From assembly GCA_914767885.1 (NCBI GenBank), contig CAJZBQ010000014.1:496001-560000 (forward strand): a stretch of 64,000 nucleotides of DNA, read 5' to 3'. How positions within the stretch are numbered: the stretch's first letter is position 1; each line of letters begins with the position of its first letter. This stretch comes from Blepharisma stoltei. Taxonomy: Eukaryota > Ciliophora > Heterotrichea > Heterotrichida > Blepharismidae. Below the pieces are notes generated by a model, which was given only the letters and a program-made list of their open reading frames with translations, made no database searches and was not told where the DNA came from. Position numbers and translations under genes: made by a program. Positions 10,414 through 20,928 of this stretch are shown here, one piece after another.

Positions 10414-11829
10414 TTAGTGAAGCATTATAAGCGGATAATTTATTTTAAAGCAATCTTTTAAAGTTCCTATGATTATTAAATTTAATTAAATAAAAAATTT
10501 TCTCTAATGAAATATGAATCATCATATAATAAAAAATGGTATTGAGTATCAACCCACCCCCTAAACTCGAGTATGGCAGGTGATGGGGACCTAGAGGAAG
10601 GGAGACTAGCGTTCGATGAAGTGTATCCGGAAAGGGTTTTCCTGTCACAAGCGGAGCAACAACGCTGATTGACCAGCCCAACATAATCTGGTGGCAGGTT
10701 TCCTCATAGAGTAATGGAACGTGATTTGAAAGAGATCTTCCAGTAGTTCCAGAATCCAGAATAATTTCTTAGCCGATCGGGAGCATTTCTCATCCGGAAA
10801 CCAGGTGTTATGCCCTGGGCTTTGAATTTATTTTTTTGTCGAGAGTCAACCTTATTGAATTTTCAATGGCGAGCAACCCATCTTGACATGCGGTATGATG
10901 AGACAACTCATCAGACTACAGGAAGTGAATTTAGGCCCTAGTCCGGTAGGAGTAACCTTCGCTATGTCGTGAAATGCTAAAATACAAGCAGAGTTAAAGA
11001 AGGAGTCGTCCTTGGTGAATTTTTTTTAAAAGGCCAGAAAATTGACCTTGAGAATTGAATTTTGGAAAAAAAATGGCAGAATCTACCTAGATCTTCTTCT
11101 GGACTTGCCCGAGGTATCGATTGAGTCTTGCCTGGTGCAACAACCTTGGCCTGGTCTGCTCCTTTGGCTTCTCTCCAGGTCTTAGCTTCAGCATCTCTTC
11201 ATGAGCCTCTTTATTGCCAGTCATTCGGTAATTACAGTGAACTTTTCTATAATTCTAAGTAAGTGTAAAAGTAAACGTAAATGAAATATGAAGCTTTAAT
11301 TAAATAAATTTGCTTATAGAAAGTCTCCTGCAGTCCCGCAGGCCACTAATCACCTCCATTTCGTTTTACCACTTGCTTGCAAGTTCTGACTCGACCTTCC
11401 ACTGGCTTGCTCCTAACGGCAAGGGCTTGCACTCGCTACCCGAGAGTGAGAGAAACTGTTTACCATGCCCAGCGTCAAAGTGATTAGCAGAAAATAAGAA
11501 AAATCAAAATTTCGATTCACCTGAAAACAAGATGGAACCTTAAAGCCTAGGACGCATCCCCGGTATTGCGCAAGGAATGCTCCCGATTGGCCAAGAAGCT
11601 AACTACTGGGCTTTGCTGGTATATCCCTTTCCAACTTTGAATTTCTTCTCCCAAGGTTAAAGCTGGTTTGAATGTGAGCATTCAGTCGGCTAGCGCGATT
11701 ATGCCTACAGCTTTAGAAAAAAACCCAGCTGATGCACGTTCCCTAGCTCATCCTCCCTTCCACAAGGTCTCCGTCCTCCCAATGAGCCTGTCGTTTGCAG
11801 GTGTTAAGAGGGCGGGCTTCATTTTAATG
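10414..11829. repeat. Long gene-free stretch with several GC-rich retroposon-like blocks
   Basis: GC-rich islands at ~10545-11000, 11090-11230 and 11325-11829 sit in AT-rich spacer. They have no long ORF. Short elements such as GTGGCAGGTTTCCT (10691) recur in mirrored form near 15300 (GTGGCAGGAAACCTCC), and ATGGCGAGCAACCCATCTTG resembles the block at 15115. I read them as old SINE-like copies; ends could not be fixed. Confidence 0.4.
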
Positions 11830-12986
11830 TATGGCCAAGCACAGATGCCAACCCCCCCTACCCCCACACCCCCAGTTTGGATGTATACATCACACCCCCA
11901 CCCCTGTATGGATCACACCCCCACCCCCTCAGATAGTATGTATGGATCACACCCCCACCCCCCTTGCATCTATGGATCCCACCCACACCCCCATTCCATT
12001 AATAGATGCCACCCCCACCCTCCACCCCCCCTATATAATGTAAACTGTATTAAAGGCAAATAAAACGTATTAATTGCTCACAGCATAAAAAATTCAAAGT
12101 CATAGGGATGAAAAAAAAAAAAACGGATACAGTTTGCTAACGAGGAAGCATATTTTCAATGAACCTTCAAGCACATACCTCGTGTTTTAAATCATATAAA
12201 GGTCAAAAAATTTCCAAAGAATGCAGGCTAGCTCCCCCCGCCATTTAATAACGAACAAAACAGTCATTTTTTTTTCCATAAAACATTTTTCTATTAAAAA
12301 AATTTTTGTTTGCTCACGAAGAGTGAGGGACTTTTCTAATGGTTTTGTTCGCTCACGGAGGGGAGGAGTTAGCAATAGTTATTTTTTCGCATGAATTTAG
12401 GCGCTTTCTCTTTATGTTGCCATCATTTGACTTTTTTATTATTAACCCTCTATTGAAATTTTTTATATAAAAAATCATAGATATTTAATATAAATTTTAT
12501 ATATTTTTTTCCCCAAGAATTTTATAAGTTAGACCCATTTAATAACGAACTAAAAAAGTGTTCGTTATTAAATGGGGGGAGTAAAAGACTTTATAGAGAT
12601 ATCAAAATATTTTTTGAGTCATTTATTGATTCCTTTCTATGTAACAAGTTTTTTGCAATTATTTTATTTTAAATGTATTACTAATATATTGGCTATATCA
12701 GTCTACGCTAAATGTACTTATAATCATTAATATTTATTTATGAATCTATTTATGAATCCATTTATGAATTAACTAAAATTTTATTGTATGTCTTATTTGT
12801 AAGATTTTATACTTATATGTTTACCTATATGATAGAGGGGGTGGGGGGTGGAGGGTGGGGGGTGGGATCTATTAACATAGGGTGGGGGGGTGGGATCCAT
12901 ATATACTAGGGGGTGGGGGTGGGATCCATGCATTGGGGGGGGTGGGGGTGGGGGTGGGGGGTTGGCATCTGTGCTTGACCAAATGT
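11830..12986. mobile_element. 1.16-kb TA-bounded element with ~200-bp C/G-run terminal inverted repeats
   Basis: Left end TATGGCCAAGCACAGATGCC and right end GGCATCTGTGCTTGACCAAA are inverted copies. Each continues inward as a C-rich or G-rich minisatellite built on TGGATCACACCCCCACCCC (11880-12035) and its complement (12835-12965). TA lies at both ends. The interior holds another MITE (12229-12581). No host gene is recognised around it. Confidence 0.65.
12229..12581. mobile_element. MITE nested in the 1.16-kb element (family with AATAACGAAC ends, chimeric with F1)
   Basis: Left TAGCTCCCCCCGCCATTTA followed by AATAACGAACAAAA; right GTTCGTTATTAAATGGGGGG then AGTAA. Between them, ending at ~12370, lies an F1-type right end (GTTCGCTCACGGAGGGG..GAGTTA), so one MITE has apparently inserted into or recombined with another. 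Confidence 0.6.
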
Positions 12987-13352
12987 ATAACGAAATATGG
13001 AGTATTGTTGAATTCATTTCATTAGTTCAATCAAGTATTTTAAGGAAGCTAGCTCAATTATTATTATTATCCTTAAGCCTTTTAATTTTTTCAAGTCTAA
13101 TGGCTATTTAAATAATAATCTTTTCATGGCATGTATTTTCCGCTAATTTCGTAATAGTCTTTGATATTAGAAATAAAAAATGCATTGATTTTATAATAGG
13201 CAATACCTATTATGCAAAATTTATCTTTAATATAAAAGAAACTCAGGTTTGTACAGTAAAATTAAGTCCATAATTTTAAAAAATTTATATTTCAATTCTA
13301 TGCATATCGACATAAATTGGGCGAAAGATTAAAATGGTAATAATAATTCCCA
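12987..13352. other. AT-rich spacer, no feature seen
   Basis: Only short frames, no repeat ends. Confidence 0.5.
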
Positions 13353-14468
13353 ATGGAATCTCTGAACACCATCCACCACCGACACTTCAGAATTTTTATG
13401 GGATTATACACCTTAGCCTTTTTCCTAATAGGGATTGCTGCAACATCTTACAGATACTTGCAGTGGCTGACTCATTGGGGAGTCACCTTGACTCTTACTT
13501 ATTTCATGCTCAAAATAGCAAATAAGCACCATCAAGCTAACTTAATTTTCCAAATTGTATTATTATTTGCCATATAATTTTCTAATAAGGTCTAGGAACG
13601 ATTTTGGATTGTCCTGAGCTTGAGAAATTCAAGTCAACTACCCAAAATAGTTGCAAACTTAAGCTAGATTAGCCAACTCGGGAGTTAATAGGGATTTTCA
13701 AGCTTACTCCTTCCATAAATATACAAAAATTTGCATATTATTAGAGGATTTAAGAATTAAGAATTATAAATGGTAAATTTTATTGAGTAAATAAAAATGA
13801 CTATCTTTTGGGTTAAATTAACTTTTATAGGAAAAAACTCTCTAATCGCAAGCCAATTTCGAATTACTCATATAAATTTACTATTGGTAATACTTATGCT
13901 AAAAATCCAAATAATATGCAAAATTTTGAAAATATTGGAGGGGAGCTAGGACAATCCAAAATCGTTACTGGTCTATATTCACCTGCGTCCCCAAAAAATT
14001 ATTACACATAAAAATATATAAACTTTCGTCAGGCTTCAGTTTTCTGCAAATAGATAAAAGAAATTTATTGAACCGATAATACCAATTGAAGCTACCCTCA
14101 CATTCACATACTGGAGTTTCGTTTTCCCGAGCTACACACTTGAGCAGAGACCTCCTCTCATATACAACATCTCAGTTCATATCTTACAGTTCCTCTTTCT
14201 AATGTTCGACTTTTCTTATAACAAAATTCAATTTAAGCGCCAAAACTTGCTTTATCCTATAGTGTTAATGTTACTATACGGACTTTTGAATTTTGTTGTA
14301 ACAATGATTGATGAACCGATTTACCCAACACTCACATTCACAGATATTAAGAGCCTTCTGTTCATGATTTTTGCATGTGTCATGCTAGTATGTGCTTTTG
14401 AAGTTTGCATTTTAATAAGTAAGAGTAAAGGAAAAGCTGAAGACAATGATAAAGCTGCAAAGCTTTAA
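13353..14468 (+). CDS. Multi-pass membrane protein (FAR-17a/AIG1- or rolling-stone-like), interrupted
   Basis: N-terminal part from ATG 13353: MESLNTIHHRHFRIFMGL.., with two hydrophobic segments and YLQWLTHWGVTLTLTYF. The C-terminal part resumes at ~14061 with FIEPIIPIEATLTFTYWSF and continues through ORF 14202 to TAA 14466-14468. The pattern (LTHWG..YF, then EATLTFTYW) resembles the 6-TM FAR-17a/AIG1 or rolling-stone proteins. An IES lies between, but no single junction I tried restores the frame; a second IES or an intron (a 15-nt GT..AG sits at 14039-14053) may be involved. Confidence 0.5.
13586..13973. mobile_element. IES with inverted repeats GGTCTAGGAACGATTTTGGA
   Basis: Left TAAGGTCTAGGAACGAT..TTGGATTGTCC, right GGACAATCCAAAATCGTTAC then TGGTCTA. 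About 30 bp of inverted repeat with TA at both ends. AT-rich interior with no ORF. Confidence 0.65.
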
Positions 14469-14595
14469 GTTAATTAATGTTGATTATCCCAATATAACTC
14501 TATATCTTCATAAGATGAAATTACATGGTATACAGAAAATGCTAATAGATCTATTAATCCTAGAATATATTGTATTTTTAAGGCTATTAATGCTA

Positions 14596-15066
14596 TTAAC
14601 TTAAATTATCATCAAATTTTGGGTCTAATTTTAAATTTTCATATAGGCGCTTGAAATTTGCTTTGTCGCTTTCTGTTTGGTTTTCATAATCTTTAGCTAA
14701 ATGCTGAATTATCTTATCTGGAGGCTGGATTCCCAATTGTGACAGCAATATACATATAGACAAATTATGCTCAAATCCTAAAAATTTATATTCTATCCCA
14801 TGTGCAATTTCTGCGATTTTATAGTAAACTGCATCATCTCTAGGATTTTCTTTATCAGTATAAATCAAGCTTGCTAAAATCCTTTCGAATTGGTCAGGCA
14901 TTGCCGCATACAAATGTGAAAAAACGAGTTTATCAAACTTCTCCCAAATTTCAATTGCTTTCGGATACTCTGAACTTAAGACTAAATAGGTCTCCACAAT
15001 TGAGTCTAGATCGATATTTTTTGTTTGGATGAGCTGGCTTATTTGCAGAATAATTCAATTTTCCAT
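14596..15066 (-). CDS. Hypothetical helical protein, ~156 aa
   Basis: ATG 15066 gives MENWIILQISQLIQTKNIDL, where the W is TGA, then runs to TAA 14596-14598. An in-frame TAA just upstream supports this start. Sequence is soluble and helical (EIWEKFDKLVFSHLYAAMP, KIAEIAHGIEYKFLGFE). No family recognised. Convergent with the membrane-protein gene that ends at 14468. Confidence 0.55.
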
Positions 15067-15114
15067 CTCTTTATCATGCAAATTGTTTGAAAATTAAATT
15101 AAACGATTATGCTA

Positions 15115-15420
15115 GCCATAAGTGGTTAAACCCACAAGCAGTTGCCCATCTTGGCTCTAAAATGTCGCCATTATGGATTTCTGACCTAAACCACCTGCCC
15201 AAGGATCAGCTCCCTAGAACCATCACCTGTAGAGCTCCCCAATGATTCCGATGAGAGAAAAGATCATGTGGTAAGCAAAACCCTTCCAAGATCATCTGAT
15301 AGTGGCAGGAAACCTCCCAGGAGAATTAAAATTTCCCTCTTTGGTAATACATCCTCAAACCTGAAAGCCTGTTCTATAAGGAGTGGGCCTTGAGTCCGAC
15401 TTCTGTAAACACCATCATTT
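15115..15420. mobile_element. GC-rich retroposon-like block
   Basis: GC-rich island between two leftward genes, sharing short cores (GTGGCAGGAAACCTCC, CCATAATGGCGACATTTTAG on the complement) with other islands. No target duplication found. It supplies the last ~17 codons and TAG stop of the upstream gene as sequenced. Confidence 0.4.
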
Positions 15421-15928
15421 TATTTCTGAAATTTTTTGAAAGAAGTCACTTAATCATATAAAGCATTTCTTCGAAGTTGTCAAAGCCCATGTTTTTTAGC
15501 TTGAGCCTATTGGCAAAAATAGTTTCAGTTGGAAAAACTGAAGCAGCAATAGCTGTTTGACCGTATGTAAGACTGTCAGCTGTGCTTATAATCTCCTTCT
15601 TAAGCTTATTTTGGTATTGTGGGACCTTTATTAACTCTATTAAAGTCTTGACCTGATGGTGGCCAAGTTTTTGTAAATTAAGCTGCTCACCTTGGTCAAT
15701 TCTAACAAAAGCTTTTATAACTTCAAATCGATCTTTTGACTTGGAAAATGCGAGAGCAGGGGTGATCTGATTGTGTTGAAAATGATGAGATAAAATTTCA
15801 GCTGGAAATTCATTCGCATCGTGCAGTAAAAATGTGTTGCTTTTGAGATTTACATATGAGCTTAGTTTATTGAGCAAATGGGAGTAGGAATATCTATATT
15901 CCACCAGCTTGAAACCAAACCTTTGCAT
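15374..15928 (-). CDS. Hypothetical protein, C-terminus runs into a retroposon-like block
   Basis: ATG 15928 (MQRFGFKLVEYRYSYSHLL). 160 residues to TGA 15446-15448, which is Trp in this code, so the frame continues WLLSKNFRNK and then into the GC-rich block, stopping at TAG 15374-15376. Either the block provides a new C-terminus or the native end lies beyond it. Region LIELIKVPQYQNKLKKEIIS is helical. No family recognised. Confidence 0.5.
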
Positions 15929-16176
15929 AAATTTAATACAGAAAAATAGGAAAATGTAAAATGATATATAAAGAGAAGAGCTTTGGATTGGAATTGCAAG
16001 ATCAGCCTATTTAAATACTGCATTTAACATCAAAAACCATTTTGGCTTGCATATAACAATTTAATTAAATTTAGCTATTATAAGTTCTTTATTGCATTTA
16101 AAAAAATATAAATCTGCTCTCATTATTTCTTTAAAATCATTATAGGGACTTTTCCAAATCCCCTATTTATAATAAA

Positions 16177-17916
16177 ATGATAATTGCTTATGTGATGCCA
16201 ATGTTGTGTTTAATAAACAGATTTTTCTTAAGTGCCACAACAGCTCAAATTCCTGCAGTCTTTGAAGTGCTTGTTTATATTCTATCATTCATATACCTCC
16301 TATTCAATAAAAGCAGTCCTGTCAAAAAATATACCAAAAATGCGTCTCAGCATGACTCAACCCCAGAAGTGAAACTCAATAAGAGTAATCTAGAAGAAGA
16401 AACCATTAAAGAAGAATCTCAAATTTCTTATGGCTCTTTCCTTAATGATTTAGAAAGCGAAATAAAATTCCCTATTCATAGCAGCAAACCTAAAGTTTTA
16501 CCAAATTTCAATCCTATAATTGTTCCTATGCCAATGTCTAAAAGCTTAACTATTTTACCAAAAGAAGAAAATATTAGTAGCTACATTGATGAGTATAAAG
16601 AGATTAATAAAAAAATTAAAGGTGGATGGGCAAAAGTAGAAAATAAAAGAGAATTAGAGAGCCTTAGAAGCATGCTTGCTACAAGAAAAACTACAGGACA
16701 AGCACCTACTCTATCAAAAGAAAGAGAAATGCAGCTTTATGGTTTGATTGAAGAAATTTCTATAGCAATATCTAAATCTTTGGAAAAGCAGCAAATGAAA
16801 GAAATGAAGGAAAAACAGCTGAGAGAAGAGCAAATTAGGCAAAAGGAAGAAAATGATAGAAAACTAAAAGAGCAGCAAGAAAAAGAAAAAAATCTTAAGG
16901 AAAAGCAAAGCAGAGATCAGTTTGAAAAAGAACTCGAATTAAAAAAGAAATCTGAACAAGATAAGCTTAAAGGGCAATTAAAAAATTATGGAGAAAAGTA
17001 TTGGATTGATGCAGAAAATGACAACGACACAAATTTAGTGATGCAAGATGAAGCAACCAACCCAGTCTCTCCAATCCAAAACCGAGACATTCCTCCAATC
17101 AACCCAACTGATGAAAGATTTAAGCAATATATCAATGCACAAATTATTGAATATAATAAAAAAGTAGAAGAAGGGAAGCGTAAACTTCCCAGAGACTTGC
17201 TAGATGAGCTTAACTGCTTGACTAATCAGATGGACACTCATCGAGGGGACCAAGAGTCTTTGAAAAACAGAATAAATGCAGCTTTAAGCTTGCTAAATAG
17301 AATTAGTGCAGATTCACAAGAATTTACGTTAATTACTTTAAGCGAAAAGCTAATAGCAAGAAACAAAGATATTGGTGCTGATATTGATTCAGGGCCACTT
17401 TTCACCTTAAATGTCACAGACTTCATCTTTTCACTAGCTCAACAATATCCATCTTTGCACAGAAACTTTTATTATGCAATTGTTTCGAAACTGAAGATTA
17501 TGATACCAACATATGGGTCATGGACAACTCAAGACATATTGAGCCGCTCCCAACTTAAAGATGTGACTGCTGACCAATATTCAGTAGCTATGGATACGTC
17601 GAGAGCTTTTGGGATTTTATTAGGCACTTATTTTACCCATCCAGCATCTCATTGTAATATTCAGGACTGCTGAAGGTGGCTTTCGTTTGTGCTGAATATT
17701 CCTTTTGAATATATTGACAGAAGCTATATGGCTACATTAGAAGGATTCTTAAAAGTAACTGGACCTTTTATGAAAGAAAAGTATGGGAAACAATATGCTA
17801 AGATTGTAAAGCTTCTGCAAAATGAGTTCCTAACTGCTATCAAGAATAAATTTTCTTTCAAAGAGGAACACAAAGCTTTTATAACACAATTAGATTCAGT
17901 TCTCAGAAAATTATAA
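16177..17916 (+). CDS. GLE1: GLE1-like mRNA export factor
   Basis: About 579 codons from ATG 16177 to TAA 17914-17916, with TGA 17671-17673 as Trp (IQDCWRWLSFVLNIP). Residues ~230-290 form a single charged Lys/Glu/Gln helix. The C-terminal third fits the GLE1 fold: YPSLHRNFYYAIVSKLKIMIP, ..AFGILLGTYFTHPAS.., LEGFLKVTGPFMKEKYGKQY. GLE1 binds inositol hexakisphosphate and activates the DEAD-box ATPase DBP5 at the pore. Oddity: the first ~45 residues are strongly hydrophobic, unlike known GLE1; a downstream Met could be the true start. Confidence 0.8.
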
Positions 17917-18083
17917 AATAATAGCATTAAGTTAAATTAAATCCTAATTAATTCAGAAAACCAGTGAACTCTTCTTTTATTTCTACAATGACAGATTAGT
18001 TCTATAGAGCTCTCGTAGCATCCTTTGTTATGTTTTAACTAAAGCCTAAGAAAATTATGAAATATTGGAAATTATAAAGAATT
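17917..18083. other. Short intergenic spacer
   Basis: AT-rich, non-coding, leading to the retroposon target duplication at 18084. Confidence 0.5.
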
Positions 18084-18096
18084 ACTAATAAATTAA

Positions 18097-18423
18097 GATT
18101 AAAGATTAAGATTAAGATTACGATAACTCTTTGTAGACCCCCTCTTAGCTTAGGAACTATCAAAACAAGCTCTTCCTCCATAAATTCCATCCACTAGCTA
18201 ACAGCTCTGAACAACGGTAGGTGGAATCGGCCTAACCGTCGAACCGTTACAGTTGCCTATGGCCCGGACGAGTCTCTCTTCATTCCTTGAATGTGCTTCA
18301 AGTACTCTTGGGGCTGCCGAAGCAGTTCCAACGCTAATTTCCTTCAGAAAGAATGAATTTCCCTCACTAGGATAAGTATAGGGGACAGAAACCCCTAACT
18401 CATACATTCCATTTTTAATTGTG
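18097..18423 (-). mobile_element. SINE-like retroposon with 13-bp target duplication
   Basis: Flanked by perfect direct repeats ACTAATAAATTAA at 18084-18096 and 18424-18436. Read leftward it ends in CGTAATCTTAATCTTAATC, a simple (CTTAAT)n tail, as expected of a 3' end copied by target-primed reverse transcription. A GGTTCGACGG motif near 18240 (complement) weakly resembles a Pol III B box. It sits just 3' of the HP1 stop codon. Confidence 0.75.
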
Positions 18424-18445
18424 ACTAATAAATTAAACCTTACAA

Positions 18446-20897
18446 TTAAGAATTTATTTGATAAGTAAATGACAGATTTTTTAAATACAGCTCGCACATT
18501 TCTTTCGGGCAATATTTATGCATCTCCACAACAGGATAAAATCCATTATATAGATTTGGGTCTTCTCATTCCACTTCCACCATTGCCTCGTTTCTTTCCG
18601 GATCGTATATAATCTGCACCAAACTTTTGATTTTATCATCTTTTTCTAAGCTTCCTTGCCTTTTTTCTATAATTCTTGCAGTTTTCTTCGCCCTGTGATT
18701 TTTTTCATATTCCGCAATTGCTTTTTTGCAATGCTCTAACTCCCCATTTAAATTCGAACAATATATCGGTAAAATTTGTATTTTTTCGATACTTTACCCC
18801 CTTTAAATTTTAAAAAAAAAATTCAAAGGAAAAATTTTATTGATGAAAGTATTAATTTTTATATGATTAGTTTTTGACATAATTTAATAGGCAAAATGAA
18901 AGTAGGATGTTATTTAAACAATTTTCACAAAGAATCGATTAATTTTTTTTATTTAGTTCTTCATAAAAATAAATCAAAATTTAAAGTATTGTGCTTAATT
19001 ATTTTTAAGATTTTACGATTATGAGAAAAAGAGAGAAATGCTGCTTAGCAGCGATAGATAGATTAATAATAAATAATAATATTTTTTAAGATTTTAAAAA
19101 TAATTTTATAGAGAAAAAATTTTAATTTTTTGTTAAAAAAAAATAACCCCCTTAAAATCGGAACAAAATTTTTTGTTCCACTTTAAAGGTGGGGAGTAAA
19201 TGATCTATGGGCTCCCAAGTTGATTCTTCTTCAGGATAGCCTTTTCATTTCACAAAATAAAGTTTTGAGCCATCCTTTTTAAGCTTACTCCGAACAAGCA
19301 AAACCATTGCAAAAAATCTATTTTTTTTAGGTAGTTAGCTCGTAGTATAAAGAATTTTTTATATAAAGACTTTGACAATCAATAATTGACATTATAATGG
19401 AATCTATAGGTAAATCTATTAAAAATTAAATAGCTTGCATTTTAAAACATAAATTTTAAAAATTACTTTCTAACTCTCCCTTCCTGCATGAGCGATCATA
19501 AAAAAATTTCCGAAAAAAAAATCACAATCTGCAAAATGAAAAAAATAATTTAATTTAATTTGTAAAATTTATGTTTTAAAATGCAAGTTGTTTAAAAGTA
19601 AACAGAATTAGCTAGAGATTTCGTTATAATAATTATCACTTATATATCGAAAAATTATATTAAAAAATTTTGTTCACTCAGGACGATAGGCTTTATCCAA
19701 AAATTAGATATTTTTTCAATACTTTTGTTCGCTTATGGAAGGAGGGAGAGTAAGAAGAATTTTTACCTAACCAGACAATAGCTGGCGTGCAAAATTTGTT
19801 AGCATCCCATATTTTTTGGGCTCCAAATTTAAAAATGGTGACCAGAAATGCTTCTTAGCGAGTTTTCTTGGTAAGAGATATAATTAAATTACATTTACTT
19901 TAAAAGTCGTTATTTTTAAAATTCGCCTTAAGAGAGCAAGAAAATTGGCTTTCTCTTGGAGGAGGGGTGGAGTTAGAGTCAATAATTGCTTCAACTTCAA
20001 ATTCTCCATTTTGGTGGCTTGCTGACTTACTCCCCCATTTAAATTGGAACAAAAAATCCTATTTCAATTTTAAGCAGGTTAATTTTGTTTAAAAAATCTA
20101 AAAAGTGATAAAAAATTAGTATTTTCAATATTAATTATTTTTAAAACATTTTTTATATTTTTAAAAAATATAAATTGAGCTAATTTAGACTAGATTAGAT
20201 TATGCAAGGCATTTATAGTTCCCTCTTCCTGAAACGCTATGCGCTACGCAGGTGAATGCCTGTAGTGGACTTCCTCAAGGCAGCTTAAGCCCGGTTTCTT
20301 GGTAAAGGTATTAAATAGAGCAAAACATTTTGAATTTTTAAATATTTTATATAAATCAATTAATGATTCAGTATAAAACTGTTTAGATAACATTCTACTT
20401 GCATTTGATATATTAAATTAAATCAAAGCTAATTATAATTATTAGTTTTTTTTATCATAATGTTTTTCTTTTAAAAAATATAATTGAGCCCAATAATTTG
20501 AATTTTAATTTGATTTTATGAAGAATTAAATAAAAAATTAATTCAGATATAAAAATGTTTAAAACAAAATCTATTTGCATTTTGTCTTATTAAATTCGGT
20601 TCATAAAAATTTGCATTTTAGCTTTAATATTTATTTTTAAAAAATATAAATTGAATAAAGTAATTTAAAATTTTTATGAAGAATTAATTTAAAAAATCAA
20701 TTCATTTAGCGTGAGAGACCATTTAAATAATAATACACTTGCATTTTGTCTATTAAATTAGATTAAAAGCAATTTTTAAAGCTTTCATCGATAAAATTTT
20801 CCTATTAAAAAAATTGTTCCAATTTAAGGGGTTAAAGTACCTAAAAATATCAAAATTTACTGATATTTTGTTCTAATTTAAAGGGGGAGTTAGACAT
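18446..20897 (-). CDS. Heterochromatin protein 1 (chromo + chromo-shadow), cut by three IESs
   Basis: Joined product is ~147 aa. The chromodomain reads FEVEAIIDSKLKKDGSKLYF then VKWKGYPEEESTWEPIDHL, HCKKAIAEYE; the aromatic cage residues are present. The C-terminal chromo-shadow part is SLVQIIYDPERNEAMVEVEW..CPKEMCELYLKNLSF. Start ATG 20895-20897, stop TAA 18446-18448. IESs lie at 20027-20889 (5 bases after the ATG), 19285-19972 (inside the chromodomain) and 18737-19196. Each joins in frame at one TNA copy. HP1 reads H3K9/K27 methylation and recruits silencing partners; in ciliates such proteins take part in development-specific heterochromatin and DNA elimination. Confidence 0.9.
18737..19196. 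mobile_element. MITE-type IES in HP1, flanked by TAA
   Basis: CTCCCCATTTAAATTCGAAC at the left and GTTCCACTTTAAAGGTGGGGAG at the right; TAA at 18737-18739 and 19197-19199 (TTA in the gene sense). Removal gives GAT CAT TTA GAG CAT, restoring IDHLEHCKKAI. Confidence 0.9.
19285..19972. mobile_element. IES in the HP1 chromodomain, containing a nested MITE
   Basis: TTA at 19285-19287 and 19973-19975. Removal joins GAC TCT AAG CTT AAA, rebuilding IIDSKLKKDGSKLYF. The ends share only a short CTCC/GGAG. A complete second MITE lies inside at 19471-19750. Confidence 0.85.
19471..19750. mobile_element. F1 MITE nested inside an IES
   Basis: CTCTCCCTTCCTGCATGAGCG left and GTTCGCTTATGGAAGGAGGG then AGAG right, flanked by TAA (19471-19473, 19751-19753). 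AT-rich interior shared with other F1 copies. Confidence 0.75.
20027..20889. mobile_element. 863-bp IES near the HP1 start codon
   Basis: CTCCCCCATTTAAATTGGAAC left and GTTCTAATTTAAAGGGGGAG right, flanked by TTA (20027-20029, 20890-20892). Removal gives ATG TCT AAG TCA. Carries a GC-rich fragment at 20215-20310 whose GGTTTCTTGGTAAAGGTATT resembles part of the retroposon at 46478-47065. Confidence 0.85.
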
Positions 20898-20928
20898 TAT
20901 TTATAAGGCCCCTAGTTATTTATATTAA

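Noticed and set aside
11840-12040. CRISPR-like or telomere-like array
   Set aside because: Units are imperfect, unspaced and arranged as inverted arms of one element; no cas genes, and not a ciliate telomere repeat.
11668-12063. ORF of 131 codons rich in Pro/Thr/His
   Set aside because: It is generated by the C-rich minisatellite arm and a retroposon-like block.
18198-18512. A 104-codon leftward ORF (MPERNVRAVFKK)
   Set aside because: It overlaps the HP1 3' end in another frame and is mostly retroposon sequence.
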